Below, piece by piece: positions 63,254 through 64,000 of a stretch of DNA of 64,000 nt. The stretch is from positions 1,539,367-1,603,366 of the forward strand of contig WTGQ01000002.1 in assembly GCA_011525365.1 (NCBI GenBank). Direction: 5' to 3'. The stretch comes from Acidobacteriota bacterium. GTDB taxonomy: Bacteria; Acidobacteriota; Thermoanaerobaculia; Multivoradales; Multivoraceae. The translations under genes were made by a program, and so were the position numbers. The notes under the pieces were generated by a model. It saw only the letters and a list, made by a program, of their open reading frames with translations. It did not search any database and was not told where the DNA came from. Every line of letters starts with the position of its first letter. The stretch's first letter is position 1.

Positions 63254-64000
63254 CTACCGCTGGAACCAGAACGGCTTGCGCTGCTGCTTCTCGCCGGCGA
63301 TCTCGTTCATCGACAGGGCCTCGAAGATGCGGCCGCCGACCATGACGTAGCGGACGAGTTCGGAGCTGCGGAGGTTCTCGAGCGGGTTCTGCTCGAGGAC
63401 GATCAGGTCGGCCAGCTTGCCGGCTTCGAGCGAGCCGAGGTCGGCTTCCATGCCGATGTAGCGGGCGCCGTTGATCGTCCCTGCGATCAGCGCTCGATGC
63501 GGGCTCATCCCGCCCTGCTCGAACATCCACATCTCCCAGTGCGCGGCGAGGCCCTCGCGCTGGCCGTGGGCGCCGAGCATGATCGGTACGCCGGCCTGGT
63601 CGAGGTCGTTGACGACACTCGCGGCCAGGATGTGGTTGTACTCGCCTTCGGGCGCTTTCTGCCGGCGCCGGGCGCGGGCGTCGATCTGCTCCTGCGGCAC
63701 GTAGTTCAGGAGCCGCTCGTTGGCCCACACGTCCGTGTGCTCGTACCAGTAGTCCTCGCCCTGGATGCCGCCGTAGGCGACTCCCAGGGTGGGCGTGTTG
63801 CCGACCCGGCTGCTGCCCCAGAACTGGATCACGTCGTCGTAGATCGCTCCGACCGAGAGCGAGTGCTCGATGCCGGTGTGGCCGTCCGCGACCATCGTCA
63901 TGTTGTGCTGGAACAGGGCGCCGCCCTCGTTGACGACCAGCATGCCGAGGTCCTGCGCCGCGGCGACGATCATCTGGCGCTGGTCGCGCCGCGGCTGGTT
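63254..64000 (-). CDS. Amidohydrolase, C-terminal part (5' end cut by window edge)
   Basis: The frame stays open to the right edge; the track starts at an internal Met. About 248 residues are visible: MVADGHTGIEHSLSVG and LGAHGQREGLAAHWEMWMFEQGG carry metal-binding His. SLEAGKLADLIVLEQNPLENLRSSELVRYVMVGGRIFE is the typical C-terminal beta-sandwich segment of amidohydrolases (imidazolonepropionase-like, often secreted). The substrate is unknown. Confidence 0.9.
   Translation of the reverse strand, partial: NQPRRDQRQMIVAAAQDLGMLVVNEGGALFQHNMTMVADGHTGIEHSLSVGAIYDDVIQFWGSSRVGNTPTLGVAYGGIQGEDYWYEHTDVWANERLLNYVPQEQIDARARRRQKAPEGEYNHILAASVVNDLDQAGVPIMLGAHGQREGLAAHWEMWMFEQGGMSPHRALIAGTINGARYIGMEADLGSLEAGKLADLIVLEQNPLENLRSSELVRYVMVGGRIFEALSMNEIAGEKQQRKPFWFQR

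Overview
This window is GC-rich, gene-dense bacterial DNA, packed with co-oriented genes that often overlap by 4 nt (ATGA or GTGA junctions). Its contents suggest an Acidobacteriota member, possibly Thermoanaerobaculia-like. The pointers are a carboxypeptidase-regulatory/TonB receptor of the type expanded in that phylum, paired DUF3604 proteins, a DUF5117-type zinc metalloprotease, PQQ-dehydrogenase-like propellers with a Cys-bounded C-terminal domain, an SAM-I riboswitch, and an alpha-aminoadipate (AAA) type operon. No 16S gene or phylogeny is available here, so the placement is inference. I saw no rRNA, tRNA, CRISPR array or insertion sequence.

Layout. 1-5 kb (minus): a molybdenum hydroxylase large subunit (cut by the left edge), its Tat-exported [2Fe-2S] subunit and a benzoylformate-decarboxylase-like ThDP enzyme. 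5-11.4 kb (plus): long-form isocitrate lyase, a palindrome-rich spacer, a secreted zinc metalloprotease and an M20 amidohydrolase. 11.5-25 kb: fabI, an EamA transporter, two tandem PQQ-dehydrogenase-like propellers, a class 1c aminotransferase, a sulfatase-fold protein coupled to a nucleotidyltransferase, RNase D, a chorismate-lyase-like protein, efp-epmA and a DUF4097 repeat protein. 25-38 kb: EVE protein and arginase, lepA, an SRPBCC protein, two divergent DUF3604 proteins, hemW, a TPR protein, ddl, and metB behind an SAM-I riboswitch.

38.6-43.6 kb holds a 1079-residue TonB-dependent receptor, a glycosyltransferase 2/lipid-A-N pair and a histidine phosphatase. 43.7-52.5 kb is an eight-gene MoxR/Bat operon (AAA ATPase, DUF58, a membrane-anchored protein, two VWA proteins, two TPR proteins and BatD), which probably forms an envelope stress or chaperone complex. 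52.5-56.1 kb has small metabolic genes (NUDIX, alpha/beta hydrolase, DUF2834, thioesterase, LLM oxidoreductase).

56.1-60.4 kb is a compact operon for homocitrate synthase, the two homoaconitase subunits and homoisocitrate dehydrogenase. In front of it are a good sigma70 promoter, a 30-codon leader ORF and two hairpins, which together suggest attenuation. 60.5-63.2 kb looks accessory: an HsdR-N-like PD-(D/E)xK nuclease without a helicase, a HicB-HicA pair and an EEP-fold protein. A secreted-type amidohydrolase is cut by the right edge.

The most notable signals are the SAM-I riboswitch with an anti-SD pairing in front of metB, the leader/attenuator-like region of the AAA operon, and the nuclease/HicBA cluster.
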